Source: CAVYBY01 sp963766935
GTDB lineage: Bacteria > Actinomycetota > UBA4738 > HRBIN12
Length of the DNA: 64,000 nucleotides
Assembly (NCBI GenBank): GCA_963766935.1
Contig: CAVYBY010000008.1
Coordinates: 248,001-312,000 of the forward strand
Reading direction: 5' to 3'
A program made the position numbers and the translations under genes. This document shows, piece by piece, positions 52,121 through 60,308 of the stretch. The notes under the pieces are model-generated. The model did not search any database. It saw only the letters and a program-made list of their open reading frames with translations, and was not told the origin of the DNA. How positions within the stretch are numbered: position 1 is the first letter of the stretch; each line of letters starts with the position of its first letter.

Positions 52121-52675
52121 CTACTGCTGGGACGCCTTCGGACGCGGCTGCTCGGGCGACGGCGTACCCGGATCGGGAGCCTGGTCGAAACAGGTTGCCG
52201 GGCAAGGTCGTCCGATGAACGACGTCATCACCGACCACCGGTAGAAGGTTCGGTGCGGCCCGAACCGCAGCCGGTAGATCGGCACGCTCACCGTGACGCT
52301 GAGGCGGTTTCGCCGGCGGACCGTGATTGGGAGCACGACGTGGTCGTTGCGGGAGCGGTGGAGGTCGGCCACGAGCTTGCGCCCGATCGAGCGAATGGCG
52401 ACGTAGTACTCCGGCGCTTCGCTCCCCTGGGTGTCGAGAAACACGAACACGTTGCCCAGATCCCAGACGTCCCGTGCGACCCACGGCCGGAACATCACCA
52501 CGTCCCACGTCGCGGGGCCCGGGTAGTAGTGGAACCTCACCAGCTTGACGTCCATCCGGCCGGGCGTGTCGTTCGCGTCCGCGACCTGGACAGGCGGCGC
52601 CGGTGCTGCCAGCGCCGTCGTCATGGCGCCGGCGACGACTGCCGCGACCACGAACGGCAACGCCGCGCGACGCAT
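52121..52675 (-). CDS. exported protein of unknown function, end of the mau-like operon
   Basis: A 184-residue protein with a signal peptide (about residues 1-23, FVVAAVVAGAMTTALAAPA) and a beta-rich mature part (MDVKLVRFHYYPGPATWDVV, VFVFLDTQGSEAPEYYVAIR, LSVTVSVPIYRLRF), with a Cys pair near the end (RPCPATCFD) and a Pro-rich tail. No family was recognised. The start shares one base with the stop of the MauE-like gene, so it is probably the last gene of that operon. Confidence 0.6.
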   Translation of the reverse strand: MRRAALPFVVAAVVAGAMTTALAAPAPPVQVADANDTPGRMDVKLVRFHYYPGPATWDVVMFRPWVARDVWDLGNVFVFLDTQGSEAPEYYVAIRSIGRKLVADLHRSRNDHVVLPITVRRRNRLSVTVSVPIYRLRFGPHRTFYRWSVMTSFIGRPCPATCFDQAPDPGTPSPEQPRPKASQQ

Positions 52676-53796
52676 CACCGTCTCCCCGTTCCGAGCCAGG
52701 CCGAAGAGCGCCACATCGTCACCGCGGCAACGACGACGGCGCCCGTCGCGAGAGCAGCCGGCACCATCTCGCTCGCATCCGGCAGGCCCGGCCAGTGGAT
52801 GGTCGGGGCGCCCGACGGGGCGAGCAGAACGACGACGGCAGCGGCGCCGAGCGCCGCGTTCCGCGCGAGAACCATCGAGACATCCGCTTCCCCGCGGCCG
52901 CCGAAGCAACCGCAGGGTGCGCGTCCGTGCGAGCCGACCCGCACCGTCTCGATCGTGAACGCAACCAGAAGAGCCAGTGCCCAGACCGCCGATGCCCGCT
53001 GCAGGCCGGCAAGACCGAGCACCACCACGGCCGCCTCGGCCACCGGCACGGAGACGGCGACAACCGCCGGCACGGGGCCGGGCAGACGGTGCGCCGAAAC
53101 GGTCTTGGTCCAGCGGCGCCAGGTCACGAGCTTCGAGACCGAGGCCCACGCGAACGTGAAGGCGAAGACGGCGACCGCGAAGCTCGCCCAGCCGCCCGAA
53201 GCCCGAGTGGACGCGACGACGAACACGGCGGCCATCGTCAGCAACGCCGCGCCGTTCGCGCGACGTCGATGCTCGGATGGGGTCGCCGCCAGACGGTCGA
53301 CCAGTCGCTGGCCGTCCTCGTCGGTGCGAACGGCGCTCGCCACCAGCGGGGAGAGACCGCGGGCCAGCCCGAACGGCGCGAGCATCAGCGCACCGGCGAG
53401 CGGGTGGCCCGAGGCGGCAGCGGCAACCGCGACGGCGGCCAGCGTCCCGTGAGCAACGAACGTGAAGAACCCGACCCCCAGTCCCCCGCCGTACAGGATC
53501 GCGGTCGTCCACGGGTTGAAATAGGTGCGCCACCAGTCCGGGACCTGGCGGCGAAGCTGCGGAACGGTCACGGAGGCATGCGAGCTCTCGCCCACGGCGT
53601 ACAGGAGCGCGACCGCCGCGACGCCGAGCCAGCCGGCCCGGCCCCAGGGCGCGCCCAGCACCAGGCCGGCCGAGGCGAGCGCGGCCCCGAAGACGGCCGC
53701 CGCGATCGTCGCGGCCGCGGCGTGCAAGCTCAGGGCCACCGCCCACCGCGCCCGGCCCCCGTAGACCACGGGGGTGATGGTCTCCGCCATCGACAT
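52675..53796 (-). CDS. MauE-like membrane protein with an extra N-terminal membrane domain
   Basis: A 373-residue polytopic protein. The C-terminal half (about residues 190-350) is MauE/DoxX-like: FAVAVFAFTFAWASVSKLVT, RLPGPVPAVVAVSVPVAEAA and the paired cysteines in APCGCFGGRG followed by RNAALGAAAVVVLL. The N-terminal half has about five membrane segments with YFNPWTTAILYGGGLGVGFF and LMLAPFGLARGLSPLV, CcdA/DsbD-like in flavour. MauE is needed for disulfide formation in the methylamine dehydrogenase small subunit. The fusion of the two halves would let one protein move electrons across the membrane (inference). Confidence 0.62.
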   Translation of the reverse strand: MSMAETITPVVYGGRARWAVALSLHAAAATIAAAVFGAALASAGLVLGAPWGRAGWLGVAAVALLYAVGESSHASVTVPQLRRQVPDWWRTYFNPWTTAILYGGGLGVGFFTFVAHGTLAAVAVAAAASGHPLAGALMLAPFGLARGLSPLVASAVRTDEDGQRLVDRLAATPSEHRRRANGAALLTMAAVFVVASTRASGGWASFAVAVFAFTFAWASVSKLVTWRRWTKTVSAHRLPGPVPAVVAVSVPVAEAAVVVLGLAGLQRASAVWALALLVAFTIETVRVGSHGRAPCGCFGGRGEADVSMVLARNAALGAAAVVVLLAPSGAPTIHWPGLPDASEMVPAALATGAVVVAAVTMWRSSAWLGTGRR

Positions 53797-53799
53797 GCC

Positions 53800-53877
53800 T
53801 CAGGGCCCGTACAGCGCCGACCAGCCGGCGATCGCGGCAGCCGCGGCGACGATCGCCACCGTCGCCGGATCTAGCAC
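53800..53877 (-). CDS. possible 25-residue membrane peptide
   Basis: A GTG at 53877, overlapping the last codons of the Cys-rich gene, opens an ORF of 25 residues that is one hydrophobic span (PATVAIVAAAAAIAGWSALY) and ends 3 bases before the MauE-like start. The position and hydrophobicity suggest a small subunit, but so short an ORF could occur by chance. Confidence 0.3.
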   Translation of the reverse strand: MLDPATVAIVAAAAAIAGWSALYGP

Positions 53878-54437
53878 GCCTTGTTCAGTTCCCGGTAGGT
53901 GATGCAAAAGACGCGGAGGTGGGCCGCGCAGTACCCGCGCACGGAACCGTCGCCGTTGATCCGGACGCGCGAGGAGGAGCAGCAATCCTGGATATGGCGG
54001 AGCCGTCCCGTGCAGCACCGGGTCCACCCACCGCCGTAGCGCGGGTGATGAACGAACGGGTAGACCTTGGGGACGTGCTGCTGGCAGGTCTTGCTGCGGG
54101 TCTGGGTCTCGGGGTCCGTGTACAGCTTTCCGTGATCGTCGACCGGGAACCCGTAGGTGGGATGCAGCGGAAACCCGAAGCGGTCCGTGCGCGACAACGG
54201 AGAGAACGGGTGCGGACACGAACCGGTCGTAAAGGTGTGACCGCAGATGTGATGCGCCTCCGCCCGGCCGGGAGCGAGCACCGAGGCGACGAGCCCGCCG
54301 CCGGCCACGGCGACCACTGCCCTGCCGAGCGTCCCGAGAAACCCGCGCCGGCTCGTGTGCGAGGCCAGGGCCCGCCCGGCGCGCTCGGTGACCCCCGGCT
54401 CACGCCGGTGGCCGGTCCCCCGCGGTTCCCGCGCCAT
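53871..54437 (-). CDS. Tat-exported cysteine-rich protein, MauA-like in layout
   Basis: A 188-residue protein with a twin-arginine signal (SRRGFLGTLG at about residue 29-38, hydrophobic span, APGRAEA cleavage site). The mature part of about 128 residues has ten cysteines, including two CC pairs (WTRCCTGRLRHIQDCCSSS), and several His. The Tat leader, size, cysteine density and MauD/MauE neighbours recall the methylamine dehydrogenase light chain, but only one Trp is present, so the TTQ cofactor cannot form. Function unknown; five disulfides are plausible. Starts at 54437, sharing one base with the thioredoxin stop. Confidence 0.6.
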   Translation of the reverse strand: MAREPRGTGHRREPGVTERAGRALASHTSRRGFLGTLGRAVVAVAGGGLVASVLAPGRAEAHHICGHTFTTGSCPHPFSPLSRTDRFGFPLHPTYGFPVDDHGKLYTDPETQTRSKTCQQHVPKVYPFVHHPRYGGGWTRCCTGRLRHIQDCCSSSRVRINGDGSVRGYCAAHLRVFCITYRELNKAC

Positions 54438-54943
54438 CAGCTGGCCCTCAGGTCCGGGGCGTTCGTCCGGCGGCGCGCGGTGTCGACCAGCCCTTCGAGC
54501 TGTTCGAGATTGTTGACGGTCCCCTTCGCCCGGACGACGCCGAGATCGTCGAGGACGAGGATGAACGGCGTCCCGGGGATCTCGTAGGCGCGCTCCGCAT
54601 CCGGATCGTGCACGACCTGCGGCACCAGCCGCGCCGCCCTGGCCGCGGCCGGGATCGACGGTGCCACGTCCTCACACACCGGGCAGGTCGGTGAGGAGAA
54701 CATCACCAGCCGAGGGGCGCCCGGCCCGCCGAGCACGAGCGTCGAGCCGGAGGCCGCGGTTGCGGAGATCGGCGGCGGCGCCTCGCCGACCGCGGGACCC
54801 TCGGTGTCGATCTCGAGGGCGCCGCGAGGGCCGAGCCGCAGGTGCAGGACACCGACCTGACGCGCGAGCGCCAGCACGACCACGCACAACGCGACGACCA
54901 GCATCCACTGCGCCACGAAGGCCGCGGCCCACCAACCGCTCAT
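54437..54943 (-). CDS. MauD/TlpA-like membrane-anchored thioredoxin
   Basis: A 168-residue protein with one N-terminal membrane anchor (about residues 4-28) and a thioredoxin fold facing outside: APRLVMFSSPTCPVCEDVAP with the CPVC redox pair, the cis-proline region EIPGTPFILVLDDLG and a final helix. The PxI/VGEAPPP opening (AVGEAPPPISATA) is typical of TlpA/MauD. It would guide disulfide formation in the Cys-rich Tat protein encoded next. The start overlaps the beta-repeat gene (ATGA). Confidence 0.78.
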   Translation of the reverse strand: MSGWWAAAFVAQWMLVVALCVVVLALARQVGVLHLRLGPRGALEIDTEGPAVGEAPPPISATAASGSTLVLGGPGAPRLVMFSSPTCPVCEDVAPSIPAAARAARLVPQVVHDPDAERAYEIPGTPFILVLDDLGVVRAKGTVNNLEQLEGLVDTARRRTNAPDLRAS

Positions 54944-55503
54944 CGAACGGTGCCCGTCGGGTGTTCGTCCGCGTCGAGCAGCTGGATGAACGGCGAGTCG
55001 TCCGTCGCCAGGCCGATCAGGGCGCGCAACTTTCCCTCCCGATCGAGGAGCCGGATGATCGGCGCCCCCTCGGCGGCGAGGCCGAACCGCACGCGGACCT
55101 TCCCGGTGGTGTCGTAGAGCCCGAGCGTTGGGGTGCCCTGCTCGCCCATGAGCGTCTGAACGCGCTGGAGCTCGCCGCCGTCCACCTGAACGCTGACCGT
55201 CGGCGACGCCTCGGCGGCAAGGCCGAACTTGGCGCGGATCCTGCCGTTCGCGTCGCCGAAGGCGAGGCTGGCCGATCCGTCGGAGGAAAGGCCGAGCGTC
55301 GCGCGCACCTTCCCGTGCTCGTCGCCGATCGCGAGGCCCGCCGAGCCGTCGGCGCCGATGGCGAACCGCGTTCTCGCGTGCCCCTCCGGATCGAGCATCG
55401 AGATGAAGGGCTCGCCCTCCTTCGAGACGCCGAACCGAAGTCGAACACGGCCGTGCTCGTCGACGACCTCGTATGCCTCAGCTTGAACGACGCGCTTCCT
55501 CAT
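54940..55503 (-). CDS. beta-repeat protein, first gene of the mau-like operon
   Basis: A 187-residue protein built of about seven units of 22 to 24 residues with the pattern D-x-x-G-(K/R)-(V/I)-R-x-x-(F/L)-G-(L/V)-x-x-(D/E)-G-(S/A)-(P/A), for example HGKVRATLGLSSDGSASLAF and NGRIRAKFGLAAEASPTVSV. This implies a solenoid or propeller-like beta structure. No signal peptide or membrane segment is seen. I chose the ATG at 55503 (GGAGACC upstream); an ATG at 55548 would add 15 residues. Similar repeats occur in uncharacterised bacterial proteins; the role is unknown. Confidence 0.65.
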   Translation of the reverse strand: MRKRVVQAEAYEVVDEHGRVRLRFGVSKEGEPFISMLDPEGHARTRFAIGADGSAGLAIGDEHGKVRATLGLSSDGSASLAFGDANGRIRAKFGLAAEASPTVSVQVDGGELQRVQTLMGEQGTPTLGLYDTTGKVRVRFGLAAEGAPIIRLLDREGKLRALIGLATDDSPFIQLLDADEHPTGTVR

Positions 55504-55561
55504 GGTCTCCGGGCGCGTTGACGGGCGCGCGTCGCTATCGTCGCCCATGCGAGGGGCTCGC

Positions 55562-56824
55562 TCAAGAACGCGAGTCTTCGTCGTCGTCCTTCAACCCGGC
55601 GGCACGGGCCTCGAGATAGCGCTGCTCTGGGAGGCTCGTCGTGCGCCGGGCCGCGTTCCGGTAGGAGGTTCGGGCGGCTTCGCGCTCGCCGGCCATCTCC
55701 AGGAGATGGGCTCGAACCGCGTCGACGCGGTGGTTCCGGTCCATCCGATCGTCCTCGTCCAGGGTTTCGAGCAGGCGGAGACCGGCCTCGGGCCCCCGCA
55801 CCATCGCCAGGGCGACGGCGTGATTCAGCTTGATCGCCGGATTCGGCGACATCCGCTCGAGCAGCACATACAGAGCAAGGATCTGCGGCCAGTCGGTCTC
55901 CTCGGCGCTGGGCGCCTCGTCGTGCACGGCGGCGATCGAGGCCTGGAGCTGATACGGACCGATCGGCGACCGGGCAAGCGCGTCGGTCACGAGGGTGACA
56001 CCTTCCGCGATGGCCGCACGGTCCCACCGGCCGCGATCCTGCTCCGCCAGCGGGATCAGCTCGCCCGACGGGCTCGTGCGCGCCGGGCGGCGGGCATCGG
56101 TCAGCACCATCAGCGCGAGCAGCCCCGCCACCTCTGCGTCGCCCGGCAGCAATCGATGCAGCTCGCGGGTGAGCCGGATCGCCTCGGTGGTCAGCTCGAT
56201 TCGCAGCAGGTTGGGACCCGACGTCGCGGTGTAGCCCTCGTTGAAGATCAGATAGAGAACGTGAAGGACCACGCGCAACCGGTCGGCCCGCTCCTTCGGG
56301 GGGACGCCGAACCCGATGCCGCTGGCATTGATCCCCTGCTTCGCGCGGCTGATCCGCTGGGCCATGGTCGCCTCGGGAACGAGGAACGCGCCGGCGATCT
56401 CCGCCGTCGTCAGGCCGCCGACGGCCCGCAGTGTCAGCGCGAGCTGCGAGGCGGGTGACAGCGCCGGATGACAGCACAGGAACAACAAGGTCAGCGTGTC
56501 GTCCTGATCCGGCAGCCGGTCGTCGCCGGGAGCCGGCACGAGGGTCTCGTCGGCGGGGATTCGCGCGGCTGCCGCGTCCTCGCGGCGCCGGCGCGACATC
56601 TCGCTGCGGAGCCGGTCCGTCATCCGCCGGGAGGCGACCGTGATCAGCCAGCCGCGCGGGTGCTCCGGCACACCGCGCTCGGACCATTGGACGGCCGCGG
56701 CCAGCAGCGCCTCCTGCACGGCGTCCTCACACAGGTCGAAGCTCCCGTACCTGCGGATCAGCGCGCCGAGGACCCGCGGCGCGAGCTCGCGAAGCAGGTC
56801 CTCGACGCGTCGATCCGACGTCAC
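55562..56824 (-). CDS. ECF-type RNA polymerase sigma factor, large YCII-associated group
   Basis: A 420-residue protein: sigma-70 region 2 (about residues 10-80, RRYGSFDLCEDAVQEALLAA, WLITVASRRMTDRLR), region 4 (about 120-175, LTLRAVGGLTTAEIAGAFLV, MAQRISRAKQGI) and a long C-terminal DUF6596/TPR-like part (about 185-400, LYLIFNEGYTATSGPNL, NHAVALAMVRGPEAGLRLLE) that is typical of the group encoded next to YCII proteins. The extension probably senses the signal, since no anti-sigma gene is present. The GTG at 56824 overlaps the YCII stop (GTGA). Confidence 0.88.
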   Translation of the reverse strand: MTSDRRVEDLLRELAPRVLGALIRRYGSFDLCEDAVQEALLAAAVQWSERGVPEHPRGWLITVASRRMTDRLRSEMSRRRREDAAAARIPADETLVPAPGDDRLPDQDDTLTLLFLCCHPALSPASQLALTLRAVGGLTTAEIAGAFLVPEATMAQRISRAKQGINASGIGFGVPPKERADRLRVVLHVLYLIFNEGYTATSGPNLLRIELTTEAIRLTRELHRLLPGDAEVAGLLALMVLTDARRPARTSPSGELIPLAEQDRGRWDRAAIAEGVTLVTDALARSPIGPYQLQASIAAVHDEAPSAEETDWPQILALYVLLERMSPNPAIKLNHAVALAMVRGPEAGLRLLETLDEDDRMDRNHRVDAVRAHLLEMAGEREAARTSYRNAARRTTSLPEQRYLEARAAGLKDDDEDSRS

Positions 56825-57183
56825 AGCTCTTCGCCGGCCACATCCATGATCGGGCGCACTTCCATGGCGCAGAACCGAGCGTTCGGCCAGCGAGTGGCGA
56901 TCTCGGTCGCGCGCTCGATGCTCTCGCACTCGAGGATCAGGTAGCCGCCCAGGTGCTCCTTCGCCTCGGCGAACGGACCGTCGGTGATCACCGGCACACC
57001 ATCACGCCCCGCGACGGTCTTCGTGTTCGACGGATCGGCGAGCGCTTCCCCGCCGACCAGCTCACCCGAGTCCGTCAGCTCCTTCATGAGCACGTCGATC
57101 TCGCTCATCAGCCCCGCCCCCTGGTCGCTGAAGAACAGCTCCCGCGTGTCGGGGTTGTCGTAGATCAGCAGCATGTACTTCAT
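56821..57183 (-). CDS. YCII-related (DGPF domain) protein
   Basis: A 120-residue ferredoxin-like protein: MKYMLLIYDNP, VITDGPFAEAKEHLGGYLIL (the DGPF motif with a conserved His/Asp site) and an acidic end. YCII proteins of this type are partners of the large ECF sigma factors and may act as small enzymes or sensors. The start is ATG at 57183 with GGGAGGACG upstream; it is the first gene of the two-gene operon. Confidence 0.88.
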   Translation of the reverse strand: MKYMLLIYDNPDTRELFFSDQGAGLMSEIDVLMKELTDSGELVGGEALADPSNTKTVAGRDGVPVITDGPFAEAKEHLGGYLILECESIERATEIATRWPNARFCAMEVRPIMDVAGEEL

Positions 57184-57253
57184 CGCGTCCTCCCGGACTC
57201 CGGCGCCTCCCGTGGGCGCCTCTTGCGGGGACATCGGACCCGTCGGGCCGGTT

Positions 57254-57296
57254 TCGACATCAAGCGGGCGAGAAAATGCTAGCCCCGGGATGTCGA
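57254..57296. promoter_or_regulatory. inverted repeat and -10 between the YCII-sigma operon and the MFS gene
   Basis: TCGACATC (57254-57261) and GATGTCGA (57289-57296) are a perfect 8-base inverted repeat with a 27-base centre that contains TAGCAT on the minus strand, a good -10 for the YCII-sigma operon. The arms could bind a regulator of either divergent gene. Confidence 0.45.
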
Positions 57297-57326
57297 GCCG
57301 CCGCCTTCGGCTCCGATCTGTGAGCG

Positions 57327-58652
57327 ATGACACCCTCGAACGCCCGGCCTCCCATCATGAGCCGCCCGCTGCTGCTGGTCTTCGCGTCCAGCTTCGGCGC
57401 GACGACCAGCTTCTACCTGCTGCTCTCGGTGGTCCCGGTGTTTGCCACGCGGATCGCCGGCGGGGTCGGCGCCGGATTCTCGACCGGTGCGCTGATGGGC
57501 TCCACCGTCGCCGCCGAGCTTCTCACGCCCCGCCTGATGCGCCGGTTCGGTCCCCGCGCGATGCTCGCCTGCGGCCTGCTCTTGCTGGGCGTGCCGGCGC
57601 TGGCGCTCCCCGTCTCGACGAACATGGCCGCCATCGTGGCCGTCTGCCTGGTCCGCGGTCTCGGCTTTGCGATCGTCATGGTCGTCGGCGGGGCGTTGGC
57701 CGCGACGCTCGTTCCCGAATCGCGCCGGGGCGAGGGGCTCGCCCTCTACGGCGTCGTCGCGGGCGTGTCCGCGGTGATCGCGCTGCCGCTCGGCCTCTGG
57801 CTCGCCGGCAGAATCGGATACTCACCTGTGTTCGCCGCCGGAGCCGTGGCCGCGCTCGCGGGGCTCGCGTGCGTGCCCGGCCTGCCGGGGCGGGAACCCG
57901 AGTCGGACGGGCCGGTGCGCGTCCTGGCCGCGTTGCGAACGCCCTCGCTCGTCCGGCCGTCGCTCATCTTCTCCGCGACGGCGATGGCCGCGGGCGTCGT
58001 CGTCACCTTCCTGCCACTTGCGCTGACGCAGGCGTCCGGGGCGCTCGCCGCGGCCGCCCTGCTGACCCAGGCCGCGGCGACCACGCTCAGCCGGTGGTGG
58101 GCGGGGCGGTACGGCGATCGCCACCACCCTGCCACGTTGCTGATCCCCTCGGTGCTCGCGTCGGCCACCGGGATGCTCGCTTTGGTGTTCGTCTCCAGCC
58201 CTGTGGCGGTGGTGGCCGGGATGATCGTGTTCGGAGCCGGGTTCGGCGTCGCACAGAACGCGAGCCTGGCGCTGATGTGCGACCGGGTGTCACCATCCGG
58301 ATTCGGAACGGTCAGTGCGGTGTGGAGCGTGGCCTACGACGCCGGTCTTGGGATCGGCGCTGCCGGATTCGGGATCGTGGCCGCCCGGACCGGGTACCCG
58401 GCGGCGTTCGCAGTGGTCGCGGGGCTCGTCCTGACCGCTCTCGTACCGGCCCTGCGCGACCGGCTACGGGATGTGGACGAAAAGCCGGCCATGCTGGCGG
58501 TGCTCGTCGATATCCCAGCCCGTGACGACGGCGCGAACCGCCTTGAGGTCTGGCGCAACGCCCAGAGCGAAGGCGATTCGCTCCTTGGGCCCGAGCGAAT
58601 CCCGGATCGCGTCCGAGATGGCGGCCACGTTCAGGTACGTGAACCCGTCTGA
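57327..58652 (+). CDS. major facilitator superfamily transporter
   Basis: A 441-residue protein with twelve membrane segments up to about residue 380. MFS features include RLMRRFGPRAMLACGLLLLG between segments 2 and 3 (motif A-like) and VPESRRGEGLALYGVVAG. The opening FASSFGATTSFYLLLSVVPV fits drug or metabolite efflux pumps. The last 60 or so residues (after RLRDVDEKPAMLAVLVDIPA) are hydrophilic and read straight through the antisense 3' end of the DUF3352 gene, so the natural stop may have been lost. The start may be the internal ATG at 57357. Confidence 0.82.
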   Translation: MTPSNARPPIMSRPLLLVFASSFGATTSFYLLLSVVPVFATRIAGGVGAGFSTGALMGSTVAAELLTPRLMRRFGPRAMLACGLLLLGVPALALPVSTNMAAIVAVCLVRGLGFAIVMVVGGALAATLVPESRRGEGLALYGVVAGVSAVIALPLGLWLAGRIGYSPVFAAGAVAALAGLACVPGLPGREPESDGPVRVLAALRTPSLVRPSLIFSATAMAAGVVVTFLPLALTQASGALAAAALLTQAAATTLSRWWAGRYGDRHHPATLLIPSVLASATGMLALVFVSSPVAVVAGMIVFGAGFGVAQNASLALMCDRVSPSGFGTVSAVWSVAYDAGLGIGAAGFGIVAARTGYPAAFAVVAGLVLTALVPALRDRLRDVDEKPAMLAVLVDIPARDDGANRLEVWRNAQSEGDSLLGPERIPDRVRDGGHVQVREPV

Positions 58653-60191
58653 GGACGGCACACGGCGAAGGGCCGCGGCGAAGGCATCGTCGGTCGTGAT
58701 CGCGTCGCCGGTCCCGCGTTCGACGTCGATCGCCCGTTCGATCGAGCCGGGGGTGTTGGCGACCATGCCCATCCCGTCGGCGACCGCGTAGGAGATCGGC
58801 GGCGCGAACGCCGAGGCGAGCGTCCTGATGCGGACGCCGCGATACGTGGAGCTCTTCCAGTGGGGCCGCTGGAACGAGGCATCGGTGAGCAGCACGCCGT
58901 CCGTACTGATGCTCGGATTGGTGAAGGGCGAGCCCGCCATCCCGAACACACCGACCTGGTCGAGCAGGGCGTTCGCAAGGGTGTCGAGCGACCGCCCCAT
59001 CGCGGCGTCGTCGCTCGATCCGAGGATCAGCACGCCGCCCGGCGTCGGCTTCCCCGGCGCCACATCCAGGGCCATGTCGCCGTCGAACGACGTCAGCAGG
59101 CCATTGGGCCCGGTGATCCCCAGCTTCCCGAGCTGCTCGGCGAGGCCGGGGTCGGCGGCCTCGGCCTGGTCGAGCGCCGCGCCGAGCGATGCGTCGAGGT
59201 GCTCGGACGCCGTCACCCCGAATGCGTCCGCGGGGACCGCGCCGAGCAGCGGGTTCTCGTGGTCGGGCGCCTCCAGGGCACTCCGGAGCCCCGGAGGGAA
59301 CTTCTCGGGGTCCGTCGAGACGTTGTAGTCGAGCGCGAGACCGTCGGGCTCGGCGGAAGCCGTCACGGCGAATCCCTCGATGCCGGCCTCCGCCGGCGCA
59401 TCCGGCCCCGCCGCGTCGAGCAGGGCGCTCACGTTCACGTACGCGATCCCGAGACGCCCCGCCGGCAGCGGCTCGGTGGTCGTTCGAAAGCCCGGATCGT
59501 CCGCGAGCACGGCCGTGTCGCCCTGCGCGGCGTCGATCACGCCTTCGATGAAGGCCCGGCTGTTCGCCACGACCACGACGCCGTCGACGACGGCGGTCGC
59601 GAGCTGGTCCCCGCCGAGCGCCTCGGGCGCCGGGCCGACGCTGATGTCGACTCCCTTATAGGTGGAGACGTCCGGATCCTTGCCGACCCGTTCCCACATC
59701 GTGGCCAGCGACCGTTGGGCCCCGTCCACGTCGTCGGCGTCGACGAGCAGGCCGAGACGGGCGGTTCCGGACTTGTCGAGGCTGCCGGCAAACGCCACCT
59801 CGACCCCGATCCAGTCGAGATCCCGGCGTGAGAGGCCGGTCCCTGCGAGCAGCGAGTCGACGGCGTGACCGGCTTGGACGGACAGCCCTTCGCGGCCGAG
59901 CGACGGGAATTGGCCGGCCATGCGGAACAGGTTGGCCTTCTGGCTCGCCGACGGATCGAGATACCCCGCGACGACGAAGCCGGTGCTCGCGGGAAGCCGG
60001 GTGAGCAGCTCCTCGCTGCTGCCGCGCATCGCGAGGAACGCGGCCGAAGCCCCGCCGGCGACGAGCACGGCCGCGATGGCGCCGGCGACCACGATGGCCC
60101 GCGGAGCCCTCCGCCGCACCGGCGCCTCTTCCGGAGGCGGGGGAAGCGAAGGAGGGTCCGGGGTCCAGGGACGCTCGGCGTCGTCGGACAT
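58464..60191 (-). CDS. DUF3352 family membrane-anchored extracytoplasmic protein
   Basis: A 575-residue protein with a Pro-rich cytoplasmic N-terminus (PDPPSLPPPPEEAPVRR), one membrane segment (about residues 31-52) and a long outside domain in two similar halves, each with an ARLGLLVDADDVDGAQ- or GVLILGSSDDAAMGRSLD-like strand-helix and VVVVANSRAFIEGVIDAAQG or GMGMVANTPGSIERAIDVER, typical of DUF3352. The function is unknown. GAAAGG precedes the ATG. Its 3' end overlaps the MFS gene by 189 bases. Confidence 0.78.
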   Translation of the reverse strand: MSDDAERPWTPDPPSLPPPPEEAPVRRRAPRAIVVAGAIAAVLVAGGASAAFLAMRGSSEELLTRLPASTGFVVAGYLDPSASQKANLFRMAGQFPSLGREGLSVQAGHAVDSLLAGTGLSRRDLDWIGVEVAFAGSLDKSGTARLGLLVDADDVDGAQRSLATMWERVGKDPDVSTYKGVDISVGPAPEALGGDQLATAVVDGVVVVANSRAFIEGVIDAAQGDTAVLADDPGFRTTTEPLPAGRLGIAYVNVSALLDAAGPDAPAEAGIEGFAVTASAEPDGLALDYNVSTDPEKFPPGLRSALEAPDHENPLLGAVPADAFGVTASEHLDASLGAALDQAEAADPGLAEQLGKLGITGPNGLLTSFDGDMALDVAPGKPTPGGVLILGSSDDAAMGRSLDTLANALLDQVGVFGMAGSPFTNPSISTDGVLLTDASFQRPHWKSSTYRGVRIRTLASAFAPPISYAVADGMGMVANTPGSIERAIDVERGTGDAITTDDAFAAALRRVPSSDGFTYLNVAAISDAIRDSLGPKERIAFALGVAPDLKAVRAVVTGWDIDEHRQHGRLFVHIP

Positions 60192-60226
60192 GGTTCGGAT
60201 CGCCTTTCACGGTTCCGCGGTCGAAG

Positions 60227-60244
60227 GTTCCTCCTTCGAGGAAC
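60227..60244. promoter_or_regulatory. inverted repeat upstream of the DUF3352 gene
   Basis: GTTCCT (60227-60232) and AGGAAC (60239-60244) form a 6-6-6 palindrome between the DUF3352 start and TACCGT, a minus-strand -10 candidate just beyond it. It fits an operator or a leader hairpin. Confidence 0.35.
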
Positions 60245-60308
60245 GGGGATCGACGGTAGCAGCGGTTGCGCGCCCGATGACCCCGCCGGATGGGGGATTT
60301 CCGGCCGG

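Noticed and set aside
53871..54437. Methylamine dehydrogenase light chain with TTQ cofactor
   Set aside because: Only one Trp is present after the Tat signal, so the Trp-Trp cross-link cannot form, and no heavy chain gene is nearby. Kept only as MauA-like in layout.
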